Assembly (NCBI GenBank): GCA_963835705.1
Contig: CAWIGR010000002.1
Coordinates: 1-64,000, forward strand
DNA: 64,000 nt
From: JACVRW01 sp963835705
GTDB taxonomy: Bacteria > Actinomycetota > Thermoleophilia > Solirubrobacterales > Thermoleophilaceae
Direction of reading: 5' to 3'
Shown: positions 26,838 to 36,354 of the stretch, piece by piece
Layout: each line of letters starts with the position of its first letter
Numbering within the stretch: the stretch's first letter is position 1
Translations under genes and position numbers: made by a program
Notes under the pieces: generated by a model
Seen by the model: the letters and a program-made list of their open reading frames with translations, nothing else
Database searches by the model: none
What the model was told of the DNA's origin: nothing

Positions 26838-28331
26838 TGCACGACCGCACCGGAAGGAGTGCAGCGCCCATGAGCACCGATGCCCCACACGAGGCCGGCC
26901 GTCCGGTCGTCCTGCGCGGAGGGAAGGTGCTGACGATGAACGACGGGCACGAGGTGCTCGAGGACGCGGACGTGCTCGTGGTCGACGAGCGCATCGCGGC
27001 GGTGGGGCCGGGCCTGGAGGCGCCCGGAGGGGGCGTTCGAGATCGACGCCGCGGGCGGCATCGTCATGCCAGGCATGATCGACACGCACCGGCACATGTG
27101 GCAGACGGCGCTGCGCGGCTACGGCGCGGACTGGACGCTCACGCAGTACTTCATGTGGTTCTACCTCGAGTGGGGCAAGATCTTCCGCCCGCAGGACGTG
27201 TACGCGGGGAACCTGCTGTCGGCGATCGAGTCGCTCGACGCGGGGGTGACGACCACCGTGGACTGGTCGCACGGCCTGCAGACGATCGACCACGCCGACG
27301 CCGCCGTGGACGCGCTGGAGGCGGTGCCGGGCAGCTTCGTCCTCGCCTACGGGAACCTCCAGCAGGGGCCGTGGGAGTGGGCGACCTCGGCGGACTTCAG
27401 GAGCTTCGTCCGCCGGCGCCTGGAGCGGCCGGCGACGACATGCTCGGCTTCCAGATGGCCTTCGACGTCACGGGCGATCCGGAGTTCCCCGAGAAGGCGG
27501 CCTTCGAGGTCGCGCGGGAGCTCGGCGTGGCCGTGACGACGCACGCCGGCGTGTGGGGGGCGACGAACGACGACGGCATCCGGCTGATGCACGAGCACGG
27601 CTTCATGACGCCGGAGAGCATCTACGTGCACGCCGCGACGCTGGAGGAGGACTCCTACCACCGCATCGCCGCGACAGGCGGCTCCGTCGTCGGTGTCGAC
27701 GGAGAGCGAGCAGAGCGCCGGGCAGGGCTATCCACCGACGCTGGAGGCTGCGCAAGCACGACATCCCCGTGTCGCTGTCGATGGACACGAGCATCTGGTG
27801 GAGCGGCGACCTCTTCTCGGCGATGCGCAGCACGCTCGGCGCCGACCGCTCGCGGGAGCATCTCGAGGCCCACGCGCGCGGGAGACGGTCACCAACCACC
27901 ACCTGCGCGCCGAGCACGTGGTGGACTGGGCGACGCGCGGCGGAAGCAGGGCGCTGCGGCTCGACTCGGTCGATCGGGAGCCTCGAGGAGGGCAAGAAGG
28001 CCGACGTCGTGCTGATCAAGAACGAGCGACTCGCCGGTGATGTTCCCCATGCTGCACCCCTACGGGCACGTCGCCTTCCAGGCCCAGCGGGGCGACGTCC
28101 ACACCGTCGCTGGTCAACGGGCGGGTGGTGAAGCACGCGAACCGGCTGGTGGGCGTGGATCTCGGGGCGGCGCGGCGGGCGGTGGAGGAGACGGTCGAGT
28201 TCGCGATGCGCGAGATGGGCGACGAGGAGTGGGTCGCGGGCATGCATCCCGAGATCCCGGAGACGAAGGTGCTCGACAACCCGTATACCTACACGGAATG
28301 GTACGCAGGCTCGGCGCAGTGGAAGCGCTGA
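26837..28331 (+). pseudogene. Amidohydrolase (TrzN/8-oxoguanine-deaminase-like), frame-broken
   Basis: A metal-dependent hydrolase of about 490 residues. Ligand motifs are all present: DTHRHMWQTALRGYG (H-x-H), VTTHAGVWGATNDDG (His), IYVHAATLEEDSY (His), STESEQSAGQGYPPT (Glu), VSLSMDTSIWWSGDL (Asp). The final GSLEEGKKADVVLI and VNGRVVKHANRLVG are typical of the ATZ/TRZ group, which deaminates or dechlorinates N-heterocycles. At least eight single-base shifts occur, most of them +1. The start may be ATG 26837 (coupled) or ATG 26871. With a ring-cleaving dioxygenase next, an aromatic or heterocyclic substrate is likely. Confidence 0.8.
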
Positions 28332-28352
28332 GCGCGGAGCGGAGGAGGAACC

Positions 28353-29205
28353 GTGAGCACGACGGCACTAGACGACGACCAGGGCGAGCGGGGCTGGCGC
28401 AGGTCGTGCCGGACGTCATAGCGGCGATCCAGGAGGTGCTGGAGCGCCACGAGGTGCACGGAGGAGGAGTGGAAGGCCGTGCTGCGCGTTCCTGACCGAG
28501 GTCGGCAAGACCGAGGAGTTCATCCTGCTGTCCGACGTCACGCGCACGTCCGTGCTCGATCGACGCACATGTCGCACTCGGGGACGAGGTCCGCAACGGC
28601 GAGCGACGTCGAGGGCCCGCTCTACCGCGAGGACCCGCCGTGGCGGGAGGCGCCGGTGAGGATCTACGAGGACTACGAGGGCATGCGAGGACGGCGAGGT
28701 GCTCTTCGTCCGCGGGAAGAGTGACCTCGATTGACGACACGCCGCTGCCCGGCGCGGTGCTCGACATCTGGCAGACCGGCCCGGAAGGCGGCTACGACAT
28801 CTGGGACGAGCGCCAGCCGGACTTCAACTTCCGCGGGCGCTTCCGCGTCGCCCGAGTCCGGCGAGTACGAGTTCCAGACGATGCTGCCGAAGCCCTACAC
28901 GGTGCCCACCGAGGGGCCGGTGGGCCGCTACCTCGAGGCGGTGGGCCAGCATCCGTGGCGCCCGGCGCACATCCACTTCAAGGTGACCGCCGACGGCCAC
29001 GAGCCGCTCGTCACGCAGGTGTTCTTCGCGGACGACCCGTACCTGGACAACGACACCATCGGAGCGGTGAAGGAGGCGCTCGTGCGGTCCCTCGACCGCC
29101 ACGACGACGAAGCGGAGCTCGCGGAGCGCGGGCTCGACGCGCCGTTCTCACTGCGACTTCGACATCTGCCTGCGTCCGGTGACGGAGCGCGCCGGCGCGT
29201 CCTGA
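28353..29205 (+). pseudogene. Intradiol ring-cleavage dioxygenase, frame-broken
   Basis: Pieces of a catechol or hydroxyquinol 1,2-dioxygenase. The N-terminal helical part runs VVPDVIAAIQEVLERHEV with FLTEVGKTEEFILLSDVTRT. The first iron-ligand Tyr lies in EGPLYREDPPW, the second near PKPYTVPTEGPVGRYL, and the His pair in HPWRPAHIHFKVTADGH. TPLPGAVLDIWQTGPEGGYD is the family core. The helical N-terminus points to a catechol/hydroxyquinol type rather than protocatechuate. At least five shifts are needed. GGAGGAGGAA stands before GTG 28353. Product would be a muconate or maleylacetate. Confidence 0.8.
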
Positions 29206-29209
29206 GGCC

Positions 29210-30040
29210 GTGCGCTTCGCGAGCTGCATGCTCGGCGACCGGCGGCTCGCCGGGCTCGTCGAGGACGACGCTGTGCGGCCGCTCCGCGACGTGGCCGAGC
29301 TCGGTCGCGACACTCCGTCGGAGCTGCTGGCAGACCCCGACCTGACGGACGAGCGCGTCCCGCTCGCCGACGTGACGCTCCTGCCGGTGGTGCCCCACCC
29401 CGGCAAGATCGTCTGCGTCGGGCTGAACTACCGGGCGCACGCGGAGGAGGGCGGGTACGACGTGCCGGACTACCCGGCGCTGTTCAACAAGTTCGGCGAG
29501 ACGCTCGTGGCGGCGGGCGATCCGATCCTGCTCCCGCCGGAGTCCACGGCGGTCGACTTCGAGGCCGAGCTCGCGTTCGTGATCGGCCGCCCGGTGCGCC
29601 GCGCCTGCGGGTGTGCCGGCGCTCGAGGCCGTGGCCGGCTACACGGTGGCGAACGACATCTCGATGCGCGACTACCAGTACAAGACCGCCCAGTGGCTGC
29701 CGGGGAAGAACTGGGCCGCCTCGACGCCGCTCGGGCCATTCCTGGTCACGCCGGACGAGGTAGGAGACCCTCACGGGCTCGACATCTCGCTCGAGCTGAA
29801 CGGCGAGCGGATGCAGTCCGCCAACACAAGTCAGTTCATCTTCGACGTGCAGACCCTGGTGGCAACGATCTCCGAGTTCATCCCGCTCGCGCCAGGCGAC
29901 GTCGTCCTCACGGGCACGCCGAGCGGCGTGGGATACCGGCGCGATCCGAAGGTCCTGCTGGGTGAGGGCGATCGCGTCGTGGTCGAGATCGAGCGCGTCG
30001 GGAGGCTGGAGAACCCGGTCGTCCGCGGAGCGGCGATTGA
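29210..30040 (+). pseudogene. Fumarylacetoacetate hydrolase family protein, frame-broken
   Basis: An FAH-fold enzyme of about 275 residues, a hydrolase or decarboxylase of ring-cleavage products. The core is PGKIVCVGLNYRAHAEEGGY, PALFNKFGETLVAAGDPILL, VDFEAELAFVIGRPVRRA (metal Glu pair), then after a +1 shift near 29610 VAGYTVANDISMRDYQYKTA and PGDVVLTGTPSGVGYRRDPK. A second shift near the end is needed to reach TGA 30038-30040. The stop overlaps the next start (TTGA). It starts with GTG 29210, four bases after the dioxygenase stop. Confidence 0.8.
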
Positions 30041-30876
30041 CCGCCGCCGTCACCGTCTCGTTCGACAATCTCGGCGAGGTCACGGAGCTGCAGCGCGGCG
30101 AGCTGGCCGGAGGACGAGCCGGTGGGGCGCCACTTCTCGGTCACCCGCGCGTTGCCGCGCGTCCTGGCGCTGCTCGAGGAATGCGGGCTGCGCGCGACGT
30201 TCTTCGTGGAGGGGCGCAACACCGAGCTGTACCGGACATGCTGGTCGAGGTGGAGCGCCGCCGGGCACGAGGTCGCCTACCACGGCTGGTGCCACGAGCG
30301 GTGGGTTGGAGCTGGAACCGGATCGCGAGGCGGAGCTGCTGCGCCGTGGCGTACGTGCGCTGGGTGAGCTCGACCTGCGCCCGGTGGGGTTTCGTCCCCC
30401 GGGGGGCGGTTGGGGGAGGGCGTCGCTGCGGCGCGCTGCGCGAGCCTCGGGTTCGGGCTACTGCTCCCCCGCCGGTCACGGGGTCGGCGTCCGGCGAGGG
30501 GGTCGCGATCCTCCCGTTCGCGGTGGGAGGTGCTCGACGCCTACCACTATCTGCCGCGCTTCGGCTCGACCTCCGGGAGCGCGACCACGGCTCCGCCGAT
30601 GTCCTGGCCCCGAGCCGGCTCGCGCGAGACGCTCGACGCCGCGCTGCGGGCCGCGGTCGAGGATGGCCGGCACCTGTCGCTGGTGTTCCACCCGTTCCTG
30701 GTGGAGCCCGAGGAGCGCTTCGAGGTCCTGCGCGGGCAGCTGGCGGCGGTGCGCGCGGCTCGTGGATCGACGGTGCCGTGTGGTGCGCCCCGTACCGCGA
30801 CGTGGCTTCCTGGATGCGCGTTTCGGCCGGCGAGCGCGCGTTCGAGTCGCTCACTCTCGACGCCACGGCCGCGTAG
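30037..30876 (+). pseudogene. Polysaccharide deacetylase (NodB-type), frame-broken
   Basis: Reads TAAVTVSFDNLGEVTELQRG (first catalytic Asp in a S-F-D-N motif), then GRHFSVTRALPRVLALLEEC with GLRATFFVEGRN, GHEVAYHGWCHERW (the metal-binding His segment), DLRPVGFRPPGG and SLVFHPFLVEPEERFEVLR. These follow the NodB motif order. At least five shifts break it. In this company it may be a cyclic-amide or imide hydrolase; some NodB relatives, such as allantoinase-like PuuE, act on small ring amides. That fits a catabolic operon better than sugar polymers do, but it is inference. Confidence 0.7.
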
Positions 30877-30900
30877 GGCCGCGGCGTATCGTCCTCGCCG

Positions 30901-31941
30901 ATGCCGCCGCTGATCCCCACGACGCTCGTCGGCAGCTACCCGCAGCCGGACTGGCTGATCGACCGCGATCGCCTGCTCGACACGCTGCCGGCGCGCGTGC
31001 GCGGCAAGGGAGCTATGGCGGGTTGCCGGAGCCGTACCTGGCCGAGGCGCAGGACGACGCGACGGCGCTCGCCATCCGCGACCTCGAGCGGGTCGGCCTG
31101 GACATCCTCACCGACGGCGAGATCCGCCGCGAGAGCTACTCCAACCGCTTTGCGACGGCGCTCGAGGGAATGGACGTCGACAACCCGGCGATGGTCGAGG
31201 GGCGCACCGGCAAGGTGAACGACGGTGCCGCGGGTGGTGGGGCCCGATCCGCCGCACGCGCCCGGTCGAGGTCGACGACCTCGCGGTTCCTGCGCGCGAA
31301 CACGGAGCGCGCCGGTGAAGATCACGCTGCCCGGGCCCTTCACGATGAGCCAGCAGGCCCAGAACGAGGCCTACGGCGACGCCGAGCTCGGCGCTCGACC
31401 TCGCTGCGGCGGTCAACGAGGAGGTCCGCGACCTCTTCGCCGCCGGCGCCGACGTCGTGCAGATCGACGAGCCGTGGCTGCAGGCGCGGCCCGAGCAGGC
31501 GCGCGAGTACGCGGTCCCCGCGATCGACCGCGCCGTCGAGGGCGTGGAAGGCACCACCGCGTTGCACACCTGCTTCGGTTACGCCCACGTGGTCCGCGAC
31601 CGGCCGCCCGGCTACTCCTTCCTCGCGGAGCTGAACGACTGCTCGGTCGACCAGATCGCGATCGAGTCGGCCCAGCCGAAGCTGGACCTCTCGCTCCTGC
31701 GCGAGCATCGAGTCGAAGGTCGTCATCCTGGGCGTGCTCGACCTCTCGGACCAGGGGCCTGAGACCGCGGACGAGGTCGCGCGACACATCGAGGCGGCGC
31801 TCGAGCTCATCGCCGGCCGGCCGCCTGCAGGTCGCACCCGACTGCGGCATGAAGTACCTGCCGCGCGAGGCGGCGCTGGCGAAGCTCCGTGCTCTGGTGG
31901 AGGGCGCGCGGCTGGTGCGGGAGCGGCTGGCTGCGGATTGA
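30901..31941 (+). pseudogene. MetE-like cobalamin-independent methyltransferase domain protein, frame-broken
   Basis: About 345 residues, half the length of methionine synthase MetE, and corresponding to its C-terminal catalytic barrel. It has IPTTLVGSYPQPDWLIDRDR, LERVGLDILTDGEIRRESYS, KITLPGPFTMSQQAQNEAYG, AGADVVQIDEPWLQARPEQA (zinc-site region), LHTCFGYAHVVRDRPPGYSF (Cys), and VAPDCGMKYLPREAALAKLR (Cys). At least five shifts occur. Short forms like this are often demethylases or methyltransferases in catabolic operons rather than methionine makers. Last gene of the 26-32 kb row. Confidence 0.75.
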
Positions 31942-31953
31942 GCGAATCGGCCA

Positions 31954-32026
31954 AGCCGACGGCCGGACTCGAACCGGCGACATCCTCTTTACGAGAGAGG
32001 TGCTCTACCAACTGAGCTACGTCGGC
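31954..32026 (-). tRNA. tRNA-Thr (anticodon CGT)
   Basis: Minus-strand cloverleaf: acceptor GCCGACG with CGTCGGC, D arm GCTCAGTTGGTAGAGC, anticodon stem CCTCT/AGAGG with loop CTCGTAA (anticodon CGT), T arm CCGGTTCGAGTCCGG. It is 73 bases and CCA is not encoded. It is similar to the tRNA-Thr(GGT) at 11972 and points against the neighbouring genes. Confidence 0.96.
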
Positions 32027-32069
32027 GTTGCGGGGACGAGTGTAGCCCGGCTCGGGCCTTGCTTTGGGT

Positions 32070-32672
32070 GTGGAGGTGGCTGTTGCTCGCTCGTTTCGGG
32101 CCAGGCTTCTGGGGCTTGCGTTCCGGCGGCCTGACCGCGCTCTGCTCATCCCTCGCTGCCGCTCCGTCCACACCTTCGGCATGCGCTTTCCGCTCGATCT
32201 CGTCTGGCTCGACCGGGATGGCCGGGTGCTCGCCGTCGACCGGCGGGTGCCGTCGCGCCGGCTCCGCAGCCGGCGCGATGCCTTCGCCGTGCTGGAGGTC
32301 CCTGCCCTCGAAGGCTTTGAAATGATCCCGCCCATGGCCCAGGGGCAGCGGAACCGGTTTGCCGACGCGCTCAACCCGCGCGTGCCCATCTACCGGGACA
32401 CCTACAACGAGTACTTCGTCTTCGCCCTGTCCGCCGGCGGGGCCATCGCCGGCACCCAGGTTCCGCTCTACATCGTGATGGCCATCACGGGGCTGTGGCA
32501 CGTCGTTCCGTTCATGCTTGCCTGCGTCGTCTTCGAGCTCGCCGTGATCTTCGGCCTCGCGCGGCCTCAGATGGAGCCGCGGGAGCGCATCGGCTGGGCC
32601 GCGCTGTGGGCCGCGGCCACCGCGGCGCTCGCCTTCGCCTTCTGGCACCTCGTGGCGTCGCCGACGCTTTAG
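32070..32672 (+). CDS. DUF192 domain fused to a small three-helix membrane segment
   Basis: The first 85 residues are a DUF192 domain (RARLLGLAFRRPDRALLIPR, CRSVHTFGMRFPLDLVWLDR, DGRVLAVDRRVPSRR), a small family of unknown job often secreted. It is then in frame with MIPPMAQGQRNRFADALNPR and three hydrophobic helices (about 115-200: GGAIAGTQVPLYIVMAIT, VPFMLACVVFELAVIFGL, WAALWAAATAALAFAFWHLV). A TGA in the next frame directly before ATG 32322 suggests two overlapping genes fused by a one-base loss; a genuine fusion is the other reading. Start GTG 32070 is tentative. Confidence 0.65.
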   Translation: MEVAVARSFRARLLGLAFRRPDRALLIPRCRSVHTFGMRFPLDLVWLDRDGRVLAVDRRVPSRRLRSRRDAFAVLEVPALEGFEMIPPMAQGQRNRFADALNPRVPIYRDTYNEYFVFALSAGGAIAGTQVPLYIVMAITGLWHVVPFMLACVVFELAVIFGLARPQMEPRERIGWAALWAAATAALAFAFWHLVASPTL

Positions 32673-32740
32673 CCCGGAGTTCTCCGGGACGCTTTCGGGG
32701 ATCGACCAAATCGCCCCACCTCGAAGCAGAGGGGCGGGTA

Positions 32741-33859
32741 CTAGCCCGGCGAGCCTGCCAGCGCCGCCAGCCGCAGTCCCAGCGCGCTCAGCGCCAGGTC
32801 CTCGCTCACGTTCAGCTCCAGCGCCTGCCGAACGTCCTCGCAGCGCTCCGCCGCCTCGCGCAGCCGGCGCGGGTCGCGCCCTCGGGCGCGTTCGGCAAGT
32901 GCGGATGAGCGGTCCGAGGCCAGTACCGCTTCCGGCGCCTCAGAGGCCAGGCACACCAGGTCCCTGAACGCCAGGCCCGTCAGAGTCAGCGCCAGGTCCA
33001 GCACCTCGGTTCGGGCTCGGCGGCCGTCGCGCTTCGCGGCCTCCTCGAGCTCGCGCTCGATCGCCCGGCGGTCGCGTCCCTTCGGCTCGATCTCCAGCCG
33101 CTCCGCCGCCTCGGCCGCCACCGCTCCCTCCGCCGCCGCGCGGCGCTTCTCCGCCCGGTCCAGCAGCGGCTTCCACGTCTCCCCCGGCTCTCCCGACAGC
33201 GCCGCCGAAGCGAACGCCTCCACCTCGCGGCGCAGCCCCTCGCCCTCGTCCGACGCCAGCAGCCGCGCACGCGCCGCGTTTCCCAGCGCCAGTCCCGCGC
33301 ACGCACGCGCTCGCTCCGTGTCCACACCTTCTGCCTCCAGCGCCGCCGCGATACGTGGCGCCGGCAGCGGCTCGAACCGCACCGGCTGGCAGCGGGAGAC
33401 AACGGTCTCCAGCACGCGACCCAGGGCGTCCGTCAGCAGGATCAGGTGCACGAACGAGGCCGGCTCCTCCAGCGTCTTCAGCAGCCGGTTTGCCACCTCG
33501 TCGTTCATGGTGTCCACCCGCTCCAGCACGAACACGCGGCGGCTCGCCTCGAATGGCGTCCGGGTCGCGGCCGACACCACCGGGCCGTCCACGTCCTCCA
33601 CCCTCATCACGTGGGCGCCGGTCGGCGTGACCCAGGTGAGGTCGGGGTGCGAGCCGTGCGACACGCGGAGGCGGATGGCGTCGGGGTCGTCCGCCCCCTC
33701 GGCCAGCAGCTCCGCCGCGAAGGCCCGCGCCACCGTCCGCTTGCCGGTCCCGGCGGGGCCGTGGAACAGGTAGGCGTGCGAGGGACCCGCCTCCAAAGCC
33801 GCCGCCAGCACTATTCGCGCCTGCGGATGGTCCTCCGTCCCGGCCAGCCCCGCGCTCAC
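32741..33859 (-). CDS. holB: DNA polymerase III delta-prime subunit (clamp loader)
   Basis: 372 residues. It has an AAA+ fold with Walker A (FHGPAGTGKRTVARAFAAEL), the sensor and arginine region TMNDEVANRLLKTLEEPASF, then VHLILLTDALGRVLETVVSR with CQPVRF, typical of delta-prime. Walker B is degenerate as in other delta-prime proteins, and the zinc cysteines of gamma/tau are lacking. The C-terminal collar is Ala/Arg/Glu-rich. GTG 33859 overlaps the tmk stop (GTGA); tmk-holB is a standard pair. Confidence 0.92.
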   Translation of the reverse strand: MSAGLAGTEDHPQARIVLAAALEAGPSHAYLFHGPAGTGKRTVARAFAAELLAEGADDPDAIRLRVSHGSHPDLTWVTPTGAHVMRVEDVDGPVVSAATRTPFEASRRVFVLERVDTMNDEVANRLLKTLEEPASFVHLILLTDALGRVLETVVSRCQPVRFEPLPAPRIAAALEAEGVDTERARACAGLALGNAARARLLASDEGEGLRREVEAFASAALSGEPGETWKPLLDRAEKRRAAAEGAVAAEAAERLEIEPKGRDRRAIERELEEAAKRDGRRARTEVLDLALTLTGLAFRDLVCLASEAPEAVLASDRSSALAERARGRDPRRLREAAERCEDVRQALELNVSEDLALSALGLRLAALAGSPG

Positions 33860-34467
33860 GCCCGCGCCCCGCTGCGCACCGCTTCGACCTCGGCCAGCAC
33901 CTCGGCGTGGATCTCCTCCGGCGTGCGGGTGGCGTCGATCTGCCGCCAGCGGCCGGGGTCGTCGGACATCAGGCGGGAATAGGTGTCGAGAACCGCCTCT
34001 TGCAGGGCGGAACCCTCGTCCTCGAAGCGGTCGCTCTCACCGGCGCGGGAAGCCGCGGCAGCGGGGTCGATCGCCAGCAGGAAGGTGACGTCGGGGACGA
34101 GGCCGCCCGTCGCGAAGCGGTTGATCCGCTCCACCTCGTCAACGCCCAGCCCTCGGGCGCCGCCCTGATAGGCGAGCGACGAGTCGAGGAACCGGTCCGA
34201 GACCACGACCTTGCCTTCGGCGAGCGCCGGCCGGATCACCTTGTCCACGATCTCCGCGCGCGCGGCGGCGAACAGCAGCGCCTCGGCCTCCGAACCGAGC
34301 GGCACCGTTGCGTCCTTCAGGAGGTCCCGGACCCGCTCGCCGGCAGGCGTTCCCCCCGGCTCGCGCACGCCCAGGGCGTCGTCGCCGAGCGCGTCCACGA
34401 GCATCCGCGCCTGGGTCGTCTTCCCCGACCGGTCGATCCCCTCGAACGTCACGAACAGCCCTCGCAT
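33856..34467 (-). CDS. tmk: Thymidylate kinase
   Basis: Phosphorylates dTMP to dTDP. It is 203 residues, the normal length. It has a P-loop FVTFEGIDRSGKTTQARMLV, the DR motif VVVSDRFLDSSLAYQGGARG (Asp-Arg with Ser) and a lid segment DRFEDEG. ATG 34467 is chosen because the P-loop follows at once. It is divergent from the epimerase gene (49-base gap) and coupled to holB. Confidence 0.95.
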   Translation of the reverse strand: MRGLFVTFEGIDRSGKTTQARMLVDALGDDALGVREPGGTPAGERVRDLLKDATVPLGSEAEALLFAAARAEIVDKVIRPALAEGKVVVSDRFLDSSLAYQGGARGLGVDEVERINRFATGGLVPDVTFLLAIDPAAAASRAGESDRFEDEGSALQEAVLDTYSRLMSDDPGRWRQIDATRTPEEIHAEVLAEVEAVRSGARA

Positions 34468-34516
34468 TCGCGGCGAACCTAGCACCGGCATCAGTCCCAC
34501 TAGCATGGCGCGCTCC

Positions 34517-35443
34517 ATGAGAGCTCTCGTCACAGGAGGCGCCGGGTTCATCGGCTCGAACCTCGTCGATTCGCTTGTCGAGCGCGGCGACGAGGTGACC
34601 GTCGTGGACGACGTCTCGACCGGCAAGCGCGCGAACCTCGACCAGGCGATCCAGAACGGTGTGCAGCTCATCGAGCTCGACATCCGCGACGCCGAGGCCG
34701 TCCACGCGGCAGTGGAACAGGCCCGGCCCGAGGTGATCTTCCACCTCGCCGCCCAGATCGATGTCCGCAAGTCCGTGGCCGACCCCGCCAACGACTCGCG
34801 CATCAACGTCGAGGGCACGGTGAACGTGCTGAGGGCGGCCCAGACGCACGGAGTGCGGCGCTTCGTCAACACCTCCACCGGCGGCGCCATCTACGGCGAG
34901 GTCCAGATCATCCCCGCGCCGGAGGACCACCCGGTCGCCCCCGAGGCCCCCTACGGCCTGTCGAAGTTCTGCGCGGAGCAGTACTGCGAGCTCTTCACCC
35001 GCCTCCACGGGCTCTCCACGGTCTCGCTCCGCTACGGCAACGTCTACGGCCCCCGCCAGGACCCGCTCGGCGAGGCCGGCGTGGTCGCCATCTTCTGCGG
35101 CAAGCTGCTCGACGGCGAGCGGCCCACCATCTTCGGCGACGGCGAGCAGACGCGCGACTACGTCTACGTCGGCGACGTCGTGGACGCCAACCTCAGGGCG
35201 GCCGGAGCCCAGACGTCCGGAGCCGTGAACATCGGGTGCGGGGCCGAGGTATCCGTGCTCGACATCGTGGCCGCGCTCGCCCCCCACGCGGACGGCGCTT
35301 TCGCGCCCGAGCACGCCCCGGAGCGACTTGGCGAGGTGCGTCGGAGCGCGCTCGACGCCTCCCGGGCGAGGCAGGAGCTCGGCTGGGAGGCCGGCACGGG
35401 CCTCGAGGACGGGCTCGAGCGCACGCTCGCGTCGCTGCGCTGA
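34517..35443 (+). CDS. NAD-dependent sugar epimerase (UDP-glucose 4-epimerase-like)
   Basis: 308 residues, extended short-chain dehydrogenase. It has an NAD-binding ALVTGGAGFIGSNLVDSLVE (GxxGxxG), VIFHLAAQIDVRKSV, and a catalytic triad in RFVNTSTGGAIYGEV (Ser) with PYGLSKFCAEQYCELF (Tyr-x-x-x-Lys). YGNVYGPRQDP and RDYVYVGDVVDA complete the family pattern. Likely substrates are UDP- or dTDP-sugars for surface glycans. The start ATG 34517 agrees with the family. Confidence 0.9.
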   Translation: MRALVTGGAGFIGSNLVDSLVERGDEVTVVDDVSTGKRANLDQAIQNGVQLIELDIRDAEAVHAAVEQARPEVIFHLAAQIDVRKSVADPANDSRINVEGTVNVLRAAQTHGVRRFVNTSTGGAIYGEVQIIPAPEDHPVAPEAPYGLSKFCAEQYCELFTRLHGLSTVSLRYGNVYGPRQDPLGEAGVVAIFCGKLLDGERPTIFGDGEQTRDYVYVGDVVDANLRAAGAQTSGAVNIGCGAEVSVLDIVAALAPHADGAFAPEHAPERLGEVRRSALDASRARQELGWEAGTGLEDGLERTLASLR

Positions 35444-35514
35444 GGCCGCAAGCTGCGGCGAATAGCCGCGGAGCGTCCCGCCTCGCACGCCCCCGCGGGA
35501 TACGTTTCAGAACC

Positions 35515-36351
35515 GTGCCCGACGCCCCCACCATCCTCCGCCCCGGAGAGGGCGAAGGCACCGAGCGCTACACCATCCTCGCCGACCGCGACGAGCTCGT
35601 GCTGACCGAGTTCCGCTACGCGCCGAATCAGGACGGCCCGCAGCGGCACATCCACCGACATCATGCCGACGCCTTCTACTGCCTCGAGGGCCGGCTCCGG
35701 ATCACGCTCGACGAGGAGGACCTGATCCTCGGCCCCGGCGGCTTCGCGCTCATCCCGCCCGAGGTGATCCACGCCTTCGGCAACCCGGCCGGCGAGCCCG
35801 GTCGCTACCTCAACTTCCACGCCCCGGGTTGCGGCTTCGGCGACTACCTCCGTGGCGACAACCCCGACTTCGACCAGCACTACGACCTCCCGCCCGGCAG
35901 CGGCCGGCCGACCTCGGAGGCGGTCGTGAGGCAGCCCGGGGAGGGCGAGCCGCTCGGGCTCGGCCCCAGCCAGTCCTCCATCAAGGCGGGCGCCGGCGAC
36001 GGGATGGGCTCTCTCGCCGTCCTCGAGTCCACGATCGGCCCCAACTTCCCCGGCCCGGTGCTGCACGAGCACGAGCGGATGGTCGACAGCTTCTACATCC
36101 TCGACGGCACGCTGTCGCTGCGGCTCGGCGACGAGGCGGCCGAGGCGACGGCCGGCTCCTACGCCCTCGTGCCGCCCGGCAACGCCCACACCTTCTCCAC
36201 CCCGGGCGACCCGGTCAAGCTCCTCAACATCTTCGCGCCCGCGGGCTTCGAGGGCTACGTGCGCGAGATCGCCGAGCGGGCGCGGGCGGGCGACCTCGAC
36301 CAGGCCGGCATGGCCGAGATCGCCTCCAAGTACGACTTCCGAGCAATTTAG
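35515..36351 (+). CDS. Bicupin-domain protein (quercetin-dioxygenase-like)
   Basis: 278 residues with two cupin beta-barrels. The first has QRHIHRHHADAFYCLEGRLR (metal-binding H-x-H-x-n-E) and LILGPGGFALIPPEVIHAFG. The second has PGPVLHEHERMVDSFYILDG (H-x-H and an E-like ligand position) and SYALVPPGNAHTFSTPGD. Domain pair and spacing suit quercetinase or pirin-like dioxygenases, but substrate is unknown. GTG 35515 is the start. It lies just before the NrdR boxes; its TAG stop is next to the first box. Confidence 0.8.
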   Translation: MPDAPTILRPGEGEGTERYTILADRDELVLTEFRYAPNQDGPQRHIHRHHADAFYCLEGRLRITLDEEDLILGPGGFALIPPEVIHAFGNPAGEPGRYLNFHAPGCGFGDYLRGDNPDFDQHYDLPPGSGRPTSEAVVRQPGEGEPLGLGPSQSSIKAGAGDGMGSLAVLESTIGPNFPGPVLHEHERMVDSFYILDGTLSLRLGDEAAEATAGSYALVPPGNAHTFSTPGDPVKLLNIFAPAGFEGYVREIAERARAGDLDQAGMAEIASKYDFRAI

Positions 36352-36354
36352 GCA

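Noticed and set aside
25892..31941. Treating the catabolic row as an ancient pseudogene cluster
   Set aside because: Metal and catalytic motifs are all kept and stops are few once single-base shifts are undone, so old decay is unlikely.
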